Source: Brachionus koreanus (Eukaryota; Rotifera; Eurotatoria; Ploima; Brachionidae). Taken from it: DNA of 22,337 nucleotides. The stretch lies in assembly GCA_016987375.1 (NCBI GenBank), contig PJRA01000112.1, forward strand, positions 1,132 through 23,468, given 5' to 3'. Within the stretch, counting starts at the first letter, position 1. Every line of letters starts with the position of its first letter. The notes under the pieces are model-generated. The model was not told the origin of the DNA, did no database searches, and saw nothing but the letters and a program-made list of their open reading frames with translations. Shown here one piece after another: positions 9,269 through 17,673 of this stretch. The position numbers and the translations under genes are program-made.

Positions 9269-9452
9269 TTAAAGAAAAAGAAATCTGGACCAGTTAATCT
9301 GAATCAAAATGCGGATATTCCAATCGATCAAGGTCATGTGTTTGTTTCAAACTATCAGACAGTCAGCATTACAACATCAGCCAAATGAAAATTTTGCAGT
9401 GAATCAAGATGCAATTAAATCAAATTCAAAACCAGCAACTCTTGAACATTGA
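9269..9452 (+). pseudogene. frame-shifted Gln/Asn-rich coding-like stretch
   Basis: One plus-strand frame reads KSGPVNLNQNADIPIDQGHV and continues to a TGA at 9386-9388. A second frame overlaps it and reads RQSALQHQPNENFAVNQDAI to a TGA at 9450-9452. Read together with one frame change around 9350 they give a Gln/Asn-rich segment of about 60 residues ending TLEH. Composition is richer in G+C than the flanks. It could be a decayed gene, or an exon pair with an unseen intron, perhaps linked to the upstream CREB-like gene. No family recognised. Confidence 0.3.
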
Positions 9453-9739
9453 ATTCTATTGCTTATTTTAAATCTCCGAAGAATTACTTTCCTAAATTCC
9501 TGTATTAAAAATAAAAATTTATTTCAGAAATAGTTTATTATCATTTTAAAAATAAGAAACTATTCTTGTTTTAATTTGATTGCTTTTAAGCAAATAAGAA
9601 ATCACTGCCAAAATTATTTAAAGATTATTTTTGTTTAATTTTAAAGCTTTATTCAAATAGTATGGTATAGTGGTTTATTGCAACGCATATAATGCGTAAA
9701 ATCTGACAACAGGCTATGTGCAAAAAAAATTATGAAAGT

Positions 9740-10310
9740 TTTTGTCTATTTTTGCTTCTAAAATATCGCTAAATTGAGCTTCCCCTGCATCCACTCCCAA
9801 CTTATTCCAGCCATTGATTACACGGTTTGTGAAAAAGTGGCATCGTTGGGAACAATTTTTGATTATCACTCTTTTAATTTTGTATGGATGGCCTCTTGTA
9901 CTTCTGCTTGAAAAAGTGAGTGGAGATTGCCATTTGACGTGATCAATATTTTTTAAGCATTTAAATTAAGTCATCTCTAATTCGTCTTTCGGTTAAATTC
10001 ATCAGATTTAAAGCCTTTAGTCTTTCACTGTAGTTTAGATCTTTAAAACCAGAAATGAAACGCTCTAGAATCTCTAGCTCTTCGTTGAACAGCCTTTAGA
10101 ATTTTTTTATCTTCCTCTAGATATGAGCATCATACTGGGATAGCATACTCTAAATGAGGCCTTACAAGACTTGTTTAAAGTAATTTACTGATCAACTATG
10201 TCCGAAGCCGAAGAAACTTGCGAATGCCATTTTAAATCGTTTTGAATCCAGATTCCTAAGTCTTTCTGAATCTGTGACAAGATGAGCTATTCCATTGGCT
10301 ATATCAAGTG
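9740..10310 (-). mobile_element. 3' end of a CR1/jockey-like non-LTR retrotransposon (decayed)
   Basis: The minus strand encodes, in broken frames, the C-terminal part of a LINE ORF2. It reads EKDLGIWIQNDLKWHSQVSS, then LVRPHLEYA, then KILKAVQRRA, then ISGFKDLNYSERLKALNLMN, then LTERRIRDDL and FTNRVINGWNKLGVDAGEAQ. This is the usual order after the reverse-transcriptase domain in CR1, L2 and jockey-type elements. At least one in-frame stop and several frame changes are present. The segment stops at about 10310, so the element is 5' truncated as is typical for LINE insertions, and a piggyBac element begins 60 bp away. The exact clade cannot be told by eye. Confidence 0.75.
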
Positions 10311-10664
10311 AATATACCAACAGATAATAAAAATTTTTGTGGTCAAAATTTCAATTTTGTTCCTTTAGCCCTAGAACGGTCATGTTTTGGTCAACTAAAT
10401 CGAGTCCAGATTTTTTTATCATAATTTTGTTTCTCATAATACAGTGTAAATTACCACTTTAAAGGATTTTAAATTTTGTTCACTATTTTTTGAGAAAAAT
10501 GAAAAAAACCGTATTTTCAGGGTTTTTGATAATATGTTAAACTATTTTTGCTAAAAATAAAGTTTATCGAATTCCTTACAATCTAAATTACTTTTGAAAC
10601 ATATTTGTAAAGTTTTTTTTTAAAAATCATTTTGTACGTCATTTTTATTCAATTTTGATTTAAA

Positions 10665-11009
10665 ATGTCCAAATTGAAAAGAAATAGTTCTAAATTTTCT
10701 AATTATGTATCCAGTAAGAGTGATGAGTTTGAAAATGAAGAAATTGAAGAGCAAATTGATACTAACATTGATTCAAGTAGTGAGGTAGATTCTGAGAATG
10801 AAGAATTAAGTGATATAGTGGGTATTGATAGCTTAGATAATGATGATTTGAACGAATAAATGAATTTTTCGGTGCAGATGGCTTCTCTTTTTCAACCGAA
10901 ATTCCAAATAGACAAATGATTAATGAAGTATCCTCTGTCGGTAGGATAAATTCAGGTATTCTAAATCGAGTCAAAAACTTGAAAAATGTTTTGGAGTTTT
11001 TTTGTTACA
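10665..11009 (+). pseudogene. piggyBac transposase N-terminal fragment
   Basis: An ATG frame of 64 codons (10665-10859) begins MSKLKRNSSKFSNY and is very acidic, with EEIEEQIDTNIDSSSEVDSE near residue 25, as in the disordered N-terminus of piggyBac transposases. The plus-one frame then continues NEFFGADGFSFSTEIPNRQM and on to NVLEFFC, so a frameshift lies near 10855. The coding trace ends where the MITE begins. It cannot make a transposase. Confidence 0.55.
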
Positions 11010-11132
11010 TAACGTAATTCTCCGAATTTAGAGACATGCCTTTAAAAAAGAATACTCTATTTTAGTGACACTCTGTTATAACATGTAATAGATTCTTTTG
11101 TGACATGTCACTAAATTCGGATGATTACGTTA
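11010..11132. mobile_element. 123-bp MITE with 29-bp inverted ends, TA-flanked
   Basis: The left arm 11010-11038 and the reverse complement of the right arm 11104-11132 match at 26 of 29 positions. Both begin TAACGTAAT and contain TCCGAATTTAG and end GACATG. The outer TA on each side fits a TA target duplication of a Tc1/mariner-type MITE. It sits exactly where the piggyBac transposase coding sequence is missing. Confidence 0.65.
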
Positions 11133-11172
11133 ATAAACGACAAGATTTTGGGTTTAATCTGTTTTATTTTTT

Positions 11173-11583
11173 AGACGAAAATATTTGGAGATGCTTGCTA
11201 TGGATTTGATTAAGTCTTATGTCGAGAAAAGATATTCTGAGATCGAAGAGAAAAACTTAAGATATAAAGACAAAAAATTACTTGATTGCATTGAAAAAAC
11301 TGGGATTAAAATAGAAGCTGGTACCAAAATAAGTGATGATAATGAAACGTTTACTAGCCAAAACAGCAAAAAACATTGTGAAATATGCCCTAGAGAGAAT
11401 GATAGAAAAACACGAAATAAATGTTCCAGATGTGAGGGTTTTTTTTGTGGCAAGCATACATGGACTCTTTATATGTGCATTACTTGTAATAATAACATAC
11501 AAAAATCAAACAATCAAGAAAACGCAGTTGTAAATGAACCACCATCATTAAATCTAAGAAGCAGAAATCAAAATTCAACATAG
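11173..11583 (+). pseudogene. piggyBac transposase C-terminal fragment with intact Cys-rich domain
   Basis: The frame is open from about 11173 (RRKYLEMLAMDLIKSYVEKR) to TAG at 11581-11583, about 136 codons. It ends in a cysteine-rich zinc-binding region: HCEICPRENDRKTRNKCSRC, then FFCGKHTWTLYMCITC. The C-x2-C, C-x2-C, C-x2-H and C-x2-C spacing matches the C-terminal DNA-binding domain of piggyBac transposases. Unlike the rest of the element this part has no stop or frameshift. It lacks the catalytic domain. It is probably a relic, but an intact DNA-binding module could persist as a co-opted or repressor-like product if transcribed. Confidence 0.65.
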
Positions 11584-11689
11584 ATATTCAAAAAAATCTT
11601 TTTTCATCCGTTTAGCCACTTTTTCTAATATATAAAGTTAAAAAATTTAAGAAAAATCTTAAAAATTGAGGAAAAATCAACATATTCTG

Positions 11690-11904
11690 GGCAAAGTAAA
11701 ATTTTTCAAAATTGCTCAAAATATTTTAAATGCGCAATATAATTTCATCGCACATTTTTGAATATTTGTAACATTTCAAAGCTTTATTTTTGAACTGTTG
11801 AAAAAGGATTGTAAATTCTAAAAATGCATTGAAATTATATTGCGCATTTAAAATATTTTGAGCAATTTTGAAAAATGAAATTTGATCAAAAATTTTACTT
11901 TGCC
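11690..11904. repeat. large imperfect palindrome
   Basis: Left arm 11690-11746 (GGCAAAGTAAAATTTTT ... GCTCAAAATATTTTAAATGC ... AATTTC) is repeated inverted at 11831-11904. The right arm carries an extra block of about 16 bp. The loop is about 85 bp. The arms lie near the 3' end of the piggyBac element and could be its subterminal region or another foldback insertion. Confidence 0.75.
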
Positions 11905-11934
11905 ATATTCTGTCAGGGTTAATTAATTGATCTA

Positions 11935-12480
11935 AGAGTCATAAAATTTTGCATTTTTTTAAGGGTTTGAATATTTTAGCATCTTTGTTATTCTTCTTTT
12001 TGGGAATAAAAATCTAAACCTCCTTCACTCATGTTAGGCGTACCACAAGGTTGATTACTAGGTCCACTTCTTTTTCTCATTTTTATAAATGATTTTCCAT
12101 ATATTTTAGGAAAATTTGACACAAAAATTAGTCATTCATATAAATATTTGGAAAGTTCTTTTTTTAATTTTTCAGCTATTATTACAAGTCTTAGTGATTC
12201 GTGTTCTTATAACAATATAGTCATTAATTGAACTAAAGCATTTGACATTATCTTTTGGAATAAACGAACTAAATTTCCTAAATTTTAATAATTTTTTTAA
12301 TAAATTAATCTATGTTGAGTCATAAAATTTTGCATTTATTTAAACGTTTGAATATTTTTGATTCTAGCATCTTTGTTATTCATAAACTTCAAGTTATATT
12401 GAATGTTATAGTAAACAGAATTGAAAGCTCACTTCAAATGATATGTCGAATTCTTTGTCTATTTAATTCTAAAAAAATTT
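11935..12480 (+). mobile_element. non-LTR reverse-transcriptase relic, motifs in permuted order
   Basis: At 12037 the plus strand encodes GVPQG, then a TGA, then LLGPLLFLIFINDFPYILG, the reverse-transcriptase motif B region of LINEs. At about 12233 it encodes TKAFDIIFWNK, which is motif A and should precede motif B. A direct repeat flanks both: 11935-11995 and 12315-12381 share GAGTCATAAAATTTTGCATT, GTTTGAATATTTT and AGCATCTTTGTTATTC. The simplest reading is a tandem duplication or overlap of two fragments of the same element. After the second repeat a frame without start (about 12318-12480, HKILHLFKRLNIF...) stays open to TAA. All of it is non-functional. Confidence 0.65.
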
Positions 12481-12496
12481 AAAAATTAAAATTTTA

Positions 12497-12660
12497 AACC
12501 CAAATTATGAAATTTTTCTCCTTTTACGTCATTATTGACGAAAAAAGGTCTATCAGTAACAAAAATAATTGCTGAATTAAGTCGAGTGGAAGATGAAAGT
12601 GTGCTTAAAGTATGAACGGCACAAGTTAGCTCCAAAAAGTTAAAAAGTGGTGATACGAGC
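12497..12660 (+). repeat. dispersed repeat, copy B
   Basis: This is the partner of the copy at about 1634-1850, with the same ordered anchors. A plus-strand frame reads KGLSVTKIIAELSRVEDESV and, after one TGA, TAQVSSKKLKSGDTSLNKNK. This resembles a helix-turn-helix-like piece of a mobile-element protein, but I cannot name the family. Confidence 0.5.
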
Positions 12661-12993
12661 CTTAACAAGAACAAAGGGTCAAGTCAGCTCCTTATTTAAA
12701 TCATTTCCAACACAAAAAAATTTAAACAGCACGTTAAGTTGAATAATTTAAATTAATTTACATTGATAGTTAAAAAATTAAAAAAAATAGTCAAGTTTTT
12801 AAAACTAATGACTCAAAGCCTAAAATTTCCAATAAAGTAGCAAAAAATTGTCTTCTGGTCCATTACTAATAAAAAAAATTTTGTTTCATTTTAATCTGTT
12901 TTGTCGTTGTTTCTACTCATACTTAATTCTGCAATTTAAATTTAAAAATACATTTAATTTTTATGCTAAAGAAAATAAAAAAAAATTACTAAA
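12661..12993 (+). other. 5' flank of the JmjC gene
   Basis: A/T-rich sequence with no coding signal. It must hold the promoter and 5' UTR of the JmjC gene, but I see no recognisable element. Confidence 0.45.
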
Positions 12994-14579
12994 ATGTTAA
13001 TGAATTATTTATTAATATTATTAGCTTGTTTAGTTGGCAACCAATGCTCTGAAACGGCAAATCATCCAGGACATTTGAAACCGTTCGGGTCTAGTGGACC
13101 CTATCTTCAAATAGAAAACGTCAATGATCTGCCAACAAAAATATTTTTTTCCAACTATGTCAAACCTAAAAGAGCAGTATTGATGAAAAATTTTGTAAAT
13201 CAATTTCCAGCCTTTGTCAAATGGAATGACCAGTATTTAAACGATAACTCCTACAAAAATCCTGACTACAAAGTTCTATTAGAAACTAGCAAAAAAGAAA
13301 CTCGTAATCAAGAGACAGTTAGCTTGCCTCTACATGATTTTCTCTTAATCTATAACACAAGTCAACTCTATATGGTGAGCGAAGTGCCACCGTATATTAA
13401 AAAAGACGTAGTCCTACCTCAACCGCTACAGTGCGCTCAAGCCCCCTCAGTCCTTGAAGAAACAGTAGCTTTTTTTTTAAATTTGAATCCTAGAAACATT
13501 CATTTCAATTTAAGATTATGTGGTTCAGTTCAGGAGGGACCAGTTCGGTCACCCACACTGACGATTATGAAAACATTCTTTGTGTATTTGATGGCATCAA
13601 AGAGCTTGTTTTAGTAGATTATTTTAAGCATAAGAAAGCCGCGGACATGATTATAGATCAACATAAGGGCGCCTATTCGTCAATGGATGTGGACAAAGTT
13701 GACTATGAAAAATTTCCCCTAATCAAAGAGCTTGAATACTATCGCTTTAATTTGTCAGCTGGTGACTGCTTGTACATACCTTATAAATGGTTCTGAAATA
13801 AAATTTTTTATTTTTTTCAAATTTTCAAATTTTTTTCACCCAAGGGTTCACCAAGTTCGCTCATATGGAAGAAATTTGGCTATTAATTTTTGGTTCAATT
13901 ATGAAAGGATATTTGGAAATGATGAATTCGGCCAAGAGTGTTCTGACAACAAATTGGATCTAAGCAAAACACTAGACACTTTCACATATGGTCCAGTGGA
14001 AGATAATTTTTTCTACAATTTCAAGTACTTGAATTAGTTTTATTTAGATAAAAAAAGTATTGAAAATTTTTTTCTTCGTTCAGAATTTTTATAATGAGAC
14101 AAGTTAACTTGGGAAATAGAAAAATTGATCAATGGATATCTCTTGTTTTGGGTGTAATGAGAAATAATTTATGTATTAATTTTCATGAAAAAAATTTTTT
14201 TTAGGAAAAAGAGTTGACTGATGAGAAAAAAGAGCTCAGCATTGAAATGCTAAATGAAGTAGGCATAAAAAAATTGTTGAAAAAATTAAAAATTATTATT
14301 TTTTTTTTTAAAAGATGTTTAGTTTGATGGATTTCGATGGCAATGGGTTGCTGAGTGACGATGAAGTAATCGATCTAAATGAAAATGTAGTTTAAAAAAA
14401 AATAGTTTTTTTTTTAAACAAAAAATTTATTATTTTCATAGTCCATAGAGCATATTTTGGGAATATTGAACGAAGTAGAGAGCATTATTTATGAGGATTC
14501 TGAGCAAAACGAGGATCCAGAAGATGAAGATGAGCTGGATGAAAGTCTTGATGAAGAAAATTTAAGAGAAGAACTTTAG
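12994..14579 (+). CDS. secreted-pathway JmjC 2-oxoglutarate oxygenase with EF-hand and ER-retention tail, seven exons
   Basis: Exons 12994-13464, 13515-13789, 13845-14024, 14084-14153, 14205-14258, 14315-14386 and 14442-14579 join in phase to 419 residues. Residues 1-20 form a signal peptide (MLMNYLLILLACLVG). The JmjC core has GGTSSVTHTDDYEN with iron ligands H171 and D173, K186 (13 residues after the Asp, like the 2-oxoglutarate Lys of FIH), and H251 in IPYKWVHQV, 80 residues after H171 as in FIH. Exon 6 encodes one canonical EF-hand loop, DFDGNGLLSDDE (356-367). The C-terminus is very acidic and ends REEL, a KDEL-like signal. I infer an ER-luminal Fe(II)/2-oxoglutarate hydroxylase whose activity or stability may respond to calcium. 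The substrate is unknown and no vertebrate orthologue is assigned. Confidence 0.85.
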
Positions 14580-14595
14580 AAAATGCGCAAAATTC

Positions 14596-14601
14596 AATAA
14601 A
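14596..14601 (+). terminator. polyadenylation signal AATAAA (JmjC gene)
   Basis: AATAAA lies 17 nt after the stop codon. The convergent gene on the minus strand ends only about 85 nt farther on, so an early signal is expected. Confidence 0.5.
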
Positions 14602-14684
14602 TTTTTATTTTTCAATTATAGAAATTTTATATGTTTATGCCAATAAAACAATAATTTTTTAATTAGATAAAGCTATTTCACGAC

Positions 14685-15883
14685 CTAAAAAAAATAGCCT
14701 TCTAGGCACAAAAATTGATAAGCATCTGAAGAATTTACTTTGCCACTTTGACATCGATCACCTGGAGGATAGGCGCGCTTAATTGCTCCAAATAAATTAA
14801 CCATAAAATATTGTATTTAAACACAAAATCAAAACATACAACAATTTTTAAAAATAATTTTTTTCGCTTACTTAAATCGCTTTTAATTCACACATCAGAT
14901 CTATCTAAATTAGACTCATTTTTTTAAAATAAAAATAAAAATTTTATTTTTTTTCATTTACTTTTATGATTAATTTGAGTGTACACAGGCATTTTTTTCT
15001 TATTAAACTCGACATCTAGCATACGAGAATTTTTTGTCTGATTTCGATAGCCTTTAGGAAAAAAGAAATTAAAAAAAAAAAAAAATTTTTTTCCTTTTAA
15101 GTACCAAATATAGCCATAAATGTTTCAGTCAGTTTTTGTTTACTTTTACAAAAGCAAAGAGTCAAAATGAGAACCATGGTCATTAGTATTGTGCCTACGA
15201 TGAACACAAAAACTGTAGTCACTATTTGTTTGTCATAGGTTAGCGAGCTTTCGTCTAAATGTAAAAATGAGACAAGCTAAATAAAGAATATTTTTTTATT
15301 TTTATTAAACCGTGGGTATCTTCACAGCTAGCCTCATCAGTGTGACTGGGACAGTGCGGAAATTTGTCACAAACCAATTTTTCACTAATGCACATGCTTC
15401 GGTTTGAACTGCAGCGAAAAAAGTTATTCTTGCGACACACAGCAGAGTCTCCAGTATAGAAAACAGTGGCCACTATTTCATAAATGGAACGGTACTCTTT
15501 GTCTTTGTAAAATTCAACAGAGATTCTGGGAGAATTGAAGTAAATAACTCGATACGGGTCCGGGTCATTGACTGTAATGTTTGTCTTGAAAGCAGAATTA
15601 AAATTCAGATAAGCAAATTTAAAAAACAAGTACCAAGAGTCTAAAATTGTCTTCATAGAATGTGATAAAATCGTCTCCTTGGAGTTTTGTGGAGTTAAGA
15701 ATTTTGACCAAGAAGTAGGCGTCTTGGTTGAACTCAGCTATTGACAGGATGATGCAGCACATATTGACGCCCATGAATGGCAGGCTTTTGTCCACACTGA
15801 TCACAGCACCGCTTACGTCAAACTCTCTGCATCTGGGTCTTCTGAAACACGTCGGATTTATGCCATCCACCCGGACTTGTGAA
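14685..15883 (-). CDS. CUB-LDLa single-pass membrane protein (5' end missing)
   Basis: Minus-strand exons 15883-15634, 15584-15311, 15254-15105 and 15051-14962 are phase-consistent; a last exon 14785-14685 is likely. The first two encode a CUB-like domain (VNMCCIILSIAEFNQDAYFL, GDDFITFYED, ISVEFYKDKEYRSIYEIVAT) and then an LDL-receptor class A module (FRCSSNRSMCISEKLVCDKF then PHCPSHTDEASCED), with the calcium-cage acidic residues present. Exon 3 encodes a transmembrane helix, VTTVFVFIVGTILMTMVLIL, followed by CFCKSKQK. The tail is short. This is the layout of small NETO/LEV-10/SOL-type auxiliary receptors, which often carry CUB and LDLa modules, but orthology is not shown. The exon starting at 15883 follows a TTTAG acceptor, so a signal-peptide exon lies upstream; I did not find it. 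If the 14961 donor is skipped, the protein ends QINHKSK at 14954. Confidence 0.75.
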
Positions 15884-16183
15884 CTAAACTTTAGAATTAT
15901 TTTACTAAATAATTATTCTCCTACTTAATCTGCTTCGGCTAGCTAATAATGTATTTAAAAATCCCATAAGGAAAAAAAAAATTTTTAACATTTTATTCTA
16001 TTCAAGTGATTTAAATTATCTTCAAAATATTTTCATATTTTCTACATAATATCAAGCTAATTCGATATATTTTGATAATGAGATCAATAAAAAAAATTCT
16101 GTTTTTTTTTTCTGCTAATTTTGCACATAAACAAACAATTTTTAAAAAAAAAAATTTTTTTTTAGATTTAAATAGTAGAAAAA
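15884..16183. promoter_or_regulatory. divergent spacer before the GST gene
   Basis: About 300 bp of A/T-rich DNA separates the first recognised exon of the minus-strand membrane protein from the GST start codon. It should hold the GST promoter and probably the missing first exon of the membrane protein. A minus-strand ATG at 15967 opens MGFLNTLLASRSRLSRR, but its only donor is out of phase with the next exon and it is not a signal peptide. Confidence 0.4.
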
Positions 16184-17127
16184 ATGTCAGCAGTTTTGTA
16201 CTATTTTGATGGCAGAGGCAAAGCTGAAATTGTTAGATTAGCCATGGCGGCTGCAAACATACCCGTATATTTTCATTTTTAGAAAAGAAAAGCTTTTTTT
16301 TTAGCTAATAAATTTGTTAATTATTTTTAGTTTACCCAAGAATTTGTTAGAGAAAAAAAACAATTTGAGACAATGAGAGCCGGTATGTCTGACCAAGAAT
16401 TATAAAGTTAATAAAGTTAATATTTTTTTTCTTTTAAGAGGGCAAGCTTTTATTCGGCCAATTGCCTATGGTTGAATACGAAGGACATCATCTGGTGCAG
16501 TCGTGCTCAATGGCTCGATTTTTTGCTGAACAAGGAGGCTTGATCGGCTCAAATGAAGAAGAAAAATTAAAGTTATTTTTTTAAAATTTTTATTTATAAA
16601 AATTTTTGATCAAATTTAAAAAATTCAGAATCGATATATTGTTCGAAGGTACAAGGGACTTTAACAGTGCTTTTATGCCATACGGATTTTTAGGCTTTAA
16701 AGAAGTGTTGGACAATGCCAAAGCAACAGCCATGCCACGATATCTGCCAATTTACAATTTTGTAAATTATTCAATAGAGGAAAAAAAAAGTTGTTAGTTT
16801 TATCTTTATGTTTTTAAGATATTAAGCCGAAATGGTTCAAATGGCTATATGGTCGGATCCAAATTGAGTTTAGCTGATCTTGGTCTATTAGAAGTTGTTC
16901 TAACAATTGAAGAGCTTTTGGGCGAAGAAGAACTAAAGCCGTATCCAGAAGTTCAAGTAAGTTTAAAGGACGTTTAAGGTTACATTGGGCTTTTATTTTC
17001 AATTTTTAAGAATTTTCTCAAAACGATGAAATCAAATGAGCAAATATCCAAGTATTTAAATAGCGACTTGAGACGAAAAAAAAATGATGAAAAATATGTC
17101 AATGAAGTGAAAAGCGTTTTGTACTAA
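16184..17127 (+). CDS. cytosolic glutathione S-transferase, alpha-like, six exons
   Basis: Exons 16184-16264, 16331-16382, 16439-16571, 16629-16761, 16819-16956 and 17011-17127 join in phase to 217 residues, the usual GST size. The N-terminal thioredoxin-like domain has the catalytic Tyr region (VLYYFDGRGKAEIVRLAMAA), the cis-Pro loop FGQLPMVEYEG and the glutathione-binding QSCSMARFFAEQ. The C-terminal domain has the N-capping box SLAD in YMVGSKLSLADLG. The end, NDEKYVNEVKSVLY, resembles the C-terminal helix of alpha-class GSTs more than sigma or mu. It conjugates glutathione to electrophiles or reduces lipid peroxides in the cytosol. Introns are 47-66 bp. It is divergent from the CUB-LDLa gene, and a stand-alone gene rather than part of a visible GST cluster. 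Confidence 0.92.
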
Positions 17128-17316
17128 ATGCTCTATTATTTTTATTTTTTACTATGCAGTCTAATTTTTGGATTAGAATAACAATCCAAATTGATAAATT
17201 TGTTTTAATTTTATTTGTTTTTTTTTATTTAGAAAAATATTAAATTGATTAAAGCTACAAAATACTCAAAAGAAAAAAAGAAAATTATCTAAAACATTTG
17301 CCTGTGATTTTAATTC

Positions 17317-17322
17317 AATAAA
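17317..17322 (+). terminator. polyadenylation signal AATAAA (GST gene)
   Basis: AATAAA lies 190 nt after the GST stop codon, just before the convergent minus-strand coding-like stretch that ends at 17360. Confidence 0.4.
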
Positions 17323-17359
17323 AAATTATAAAAGATCAAAATTAAAATTTAGTTCTCTT

Positions 17360-17673
17360 TCAAGCAAAATTGAGAGCTATTTTATCCTTGTGAATAATGG
17401 CGAGGCGCTCATCTCCTTTTCCAATGCCTTTTTTTGGGCAATAGTTCCGATCTTGCGTAACTGCATCGAGTTGATCATCTACACTGCAATTATTACCATA
17501 GTTGTTTAAAAGTCCGGGTTTTAAATTTTTTTTTATTTTCAAAAGTCCAAGACAGGACTTTAAATTTCGGCACCAGCAACGCTTGCACAAAAATTCTAAT
17601 CGATTCCATCTTCTTCAGGACCTGTTGAAGAAGATAGAATCTTTCTAAATCTGGTTATTTCAGCCGACCACAT
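17360..17673 (-). CDS. possible two-exon micro-gene or decayed gene
   Basis: A minus-strand ATG at 17673 opens MWSAEITRFRKILSSSTGPE and closes at TAG 17598-17596. A second open stretch ends at TAA/TGA 17360 and reads QLDAVTQDRNYCPKKGIGKG and then DERLAIIHKDKIALNFA. Joining a CAG|GTCCTG donor at 17621 to a GTGTAG acceptor at 17479 is phase-consistent and would give 56 residues with a 143-bp intron. The segment between is also partly open (CKRCWCRNLKSCLGLLK), so other structures are possible. The Gly/Lys-rich CPKKGIGKGDERL looks conserved, but I do not recognise it. It could be a small mitochondrial or nucleic-acid-binding protein, or a pseudogene. Confidence 0.35.

Larger units (their letters stand above)
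10369..11918 (+). mobile_element. internally deleted piggyBac element
   Basis: The left end reads TTAG-CCCTAGAACGG (a damaged TTAA) and the right end reads CTGTCAGGG-TTAA at 11919-11922, so the termini are CCCT...AGGG as in piggyBac elements. Inside, 10665-11009 encodes an acidic N-terminus and 11173-11583 encodes the C-terminal cysteine-rich domain. The catalytic DDD domain is missing; only a 123-bp MITE occupies that place. The element is therefore non-autonomous. Its 3' part holds a large imperfect palindrome. Boundaries are fairly, not fully, certain because the left TTAA is degenerate and the terminal repeats match only briefly. Confidence 0.6.

Noticed and set aside
10762..10974. Minus-strand frame over the piggyBac N-terminal fragment
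   Set aside because: Shadow of the plus-strand coding trace, with no recognisable protein features.
11217..11533. Three other open frames (two minus, one plus) over the piggyBac Cys-rich domain
   Set aside because: All overlap a frame with a clear zinc-binding pattern and have none themselves.
12486..12674. Minus-strand ATG frame of 62 codons (MFLLRLVSPLFNFLEL...)
   Set aside because: It is antisense to the dispersed repeat. Its hydrophobic start is not supported by splice sites or by the other repeat copy.
13732..13796. Continuous reading through the JmjC intron at 13790
   Set aside because: The frame ends in TGA right after KWF. Splicing at 13789/13845 restores the catalytic His in KWVHQV.
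15728..15928. Plus-strand frame of 66 codons over the CUB exon
   Set aside because: The minus strand carries the CUB pattern and joins in phase to the LDLa exon.
15954..15967. First exon of the CUB-LDLa gene starting at ATG 15967
   Set aside because: The encoded peptide is not a signal peptide and its donor phase does not match the exon at 15883.
16606..16797. A separate small protein starting at ATG 16606
   Set aside because: The ATG lies in an intron of the GST gene; the conserved part is GST exon 4, which starts at 16629.
16814..17002. Minus-strand frame over GST exon 5
   Set aside because: Antisense shadow of a conserved GST exon.
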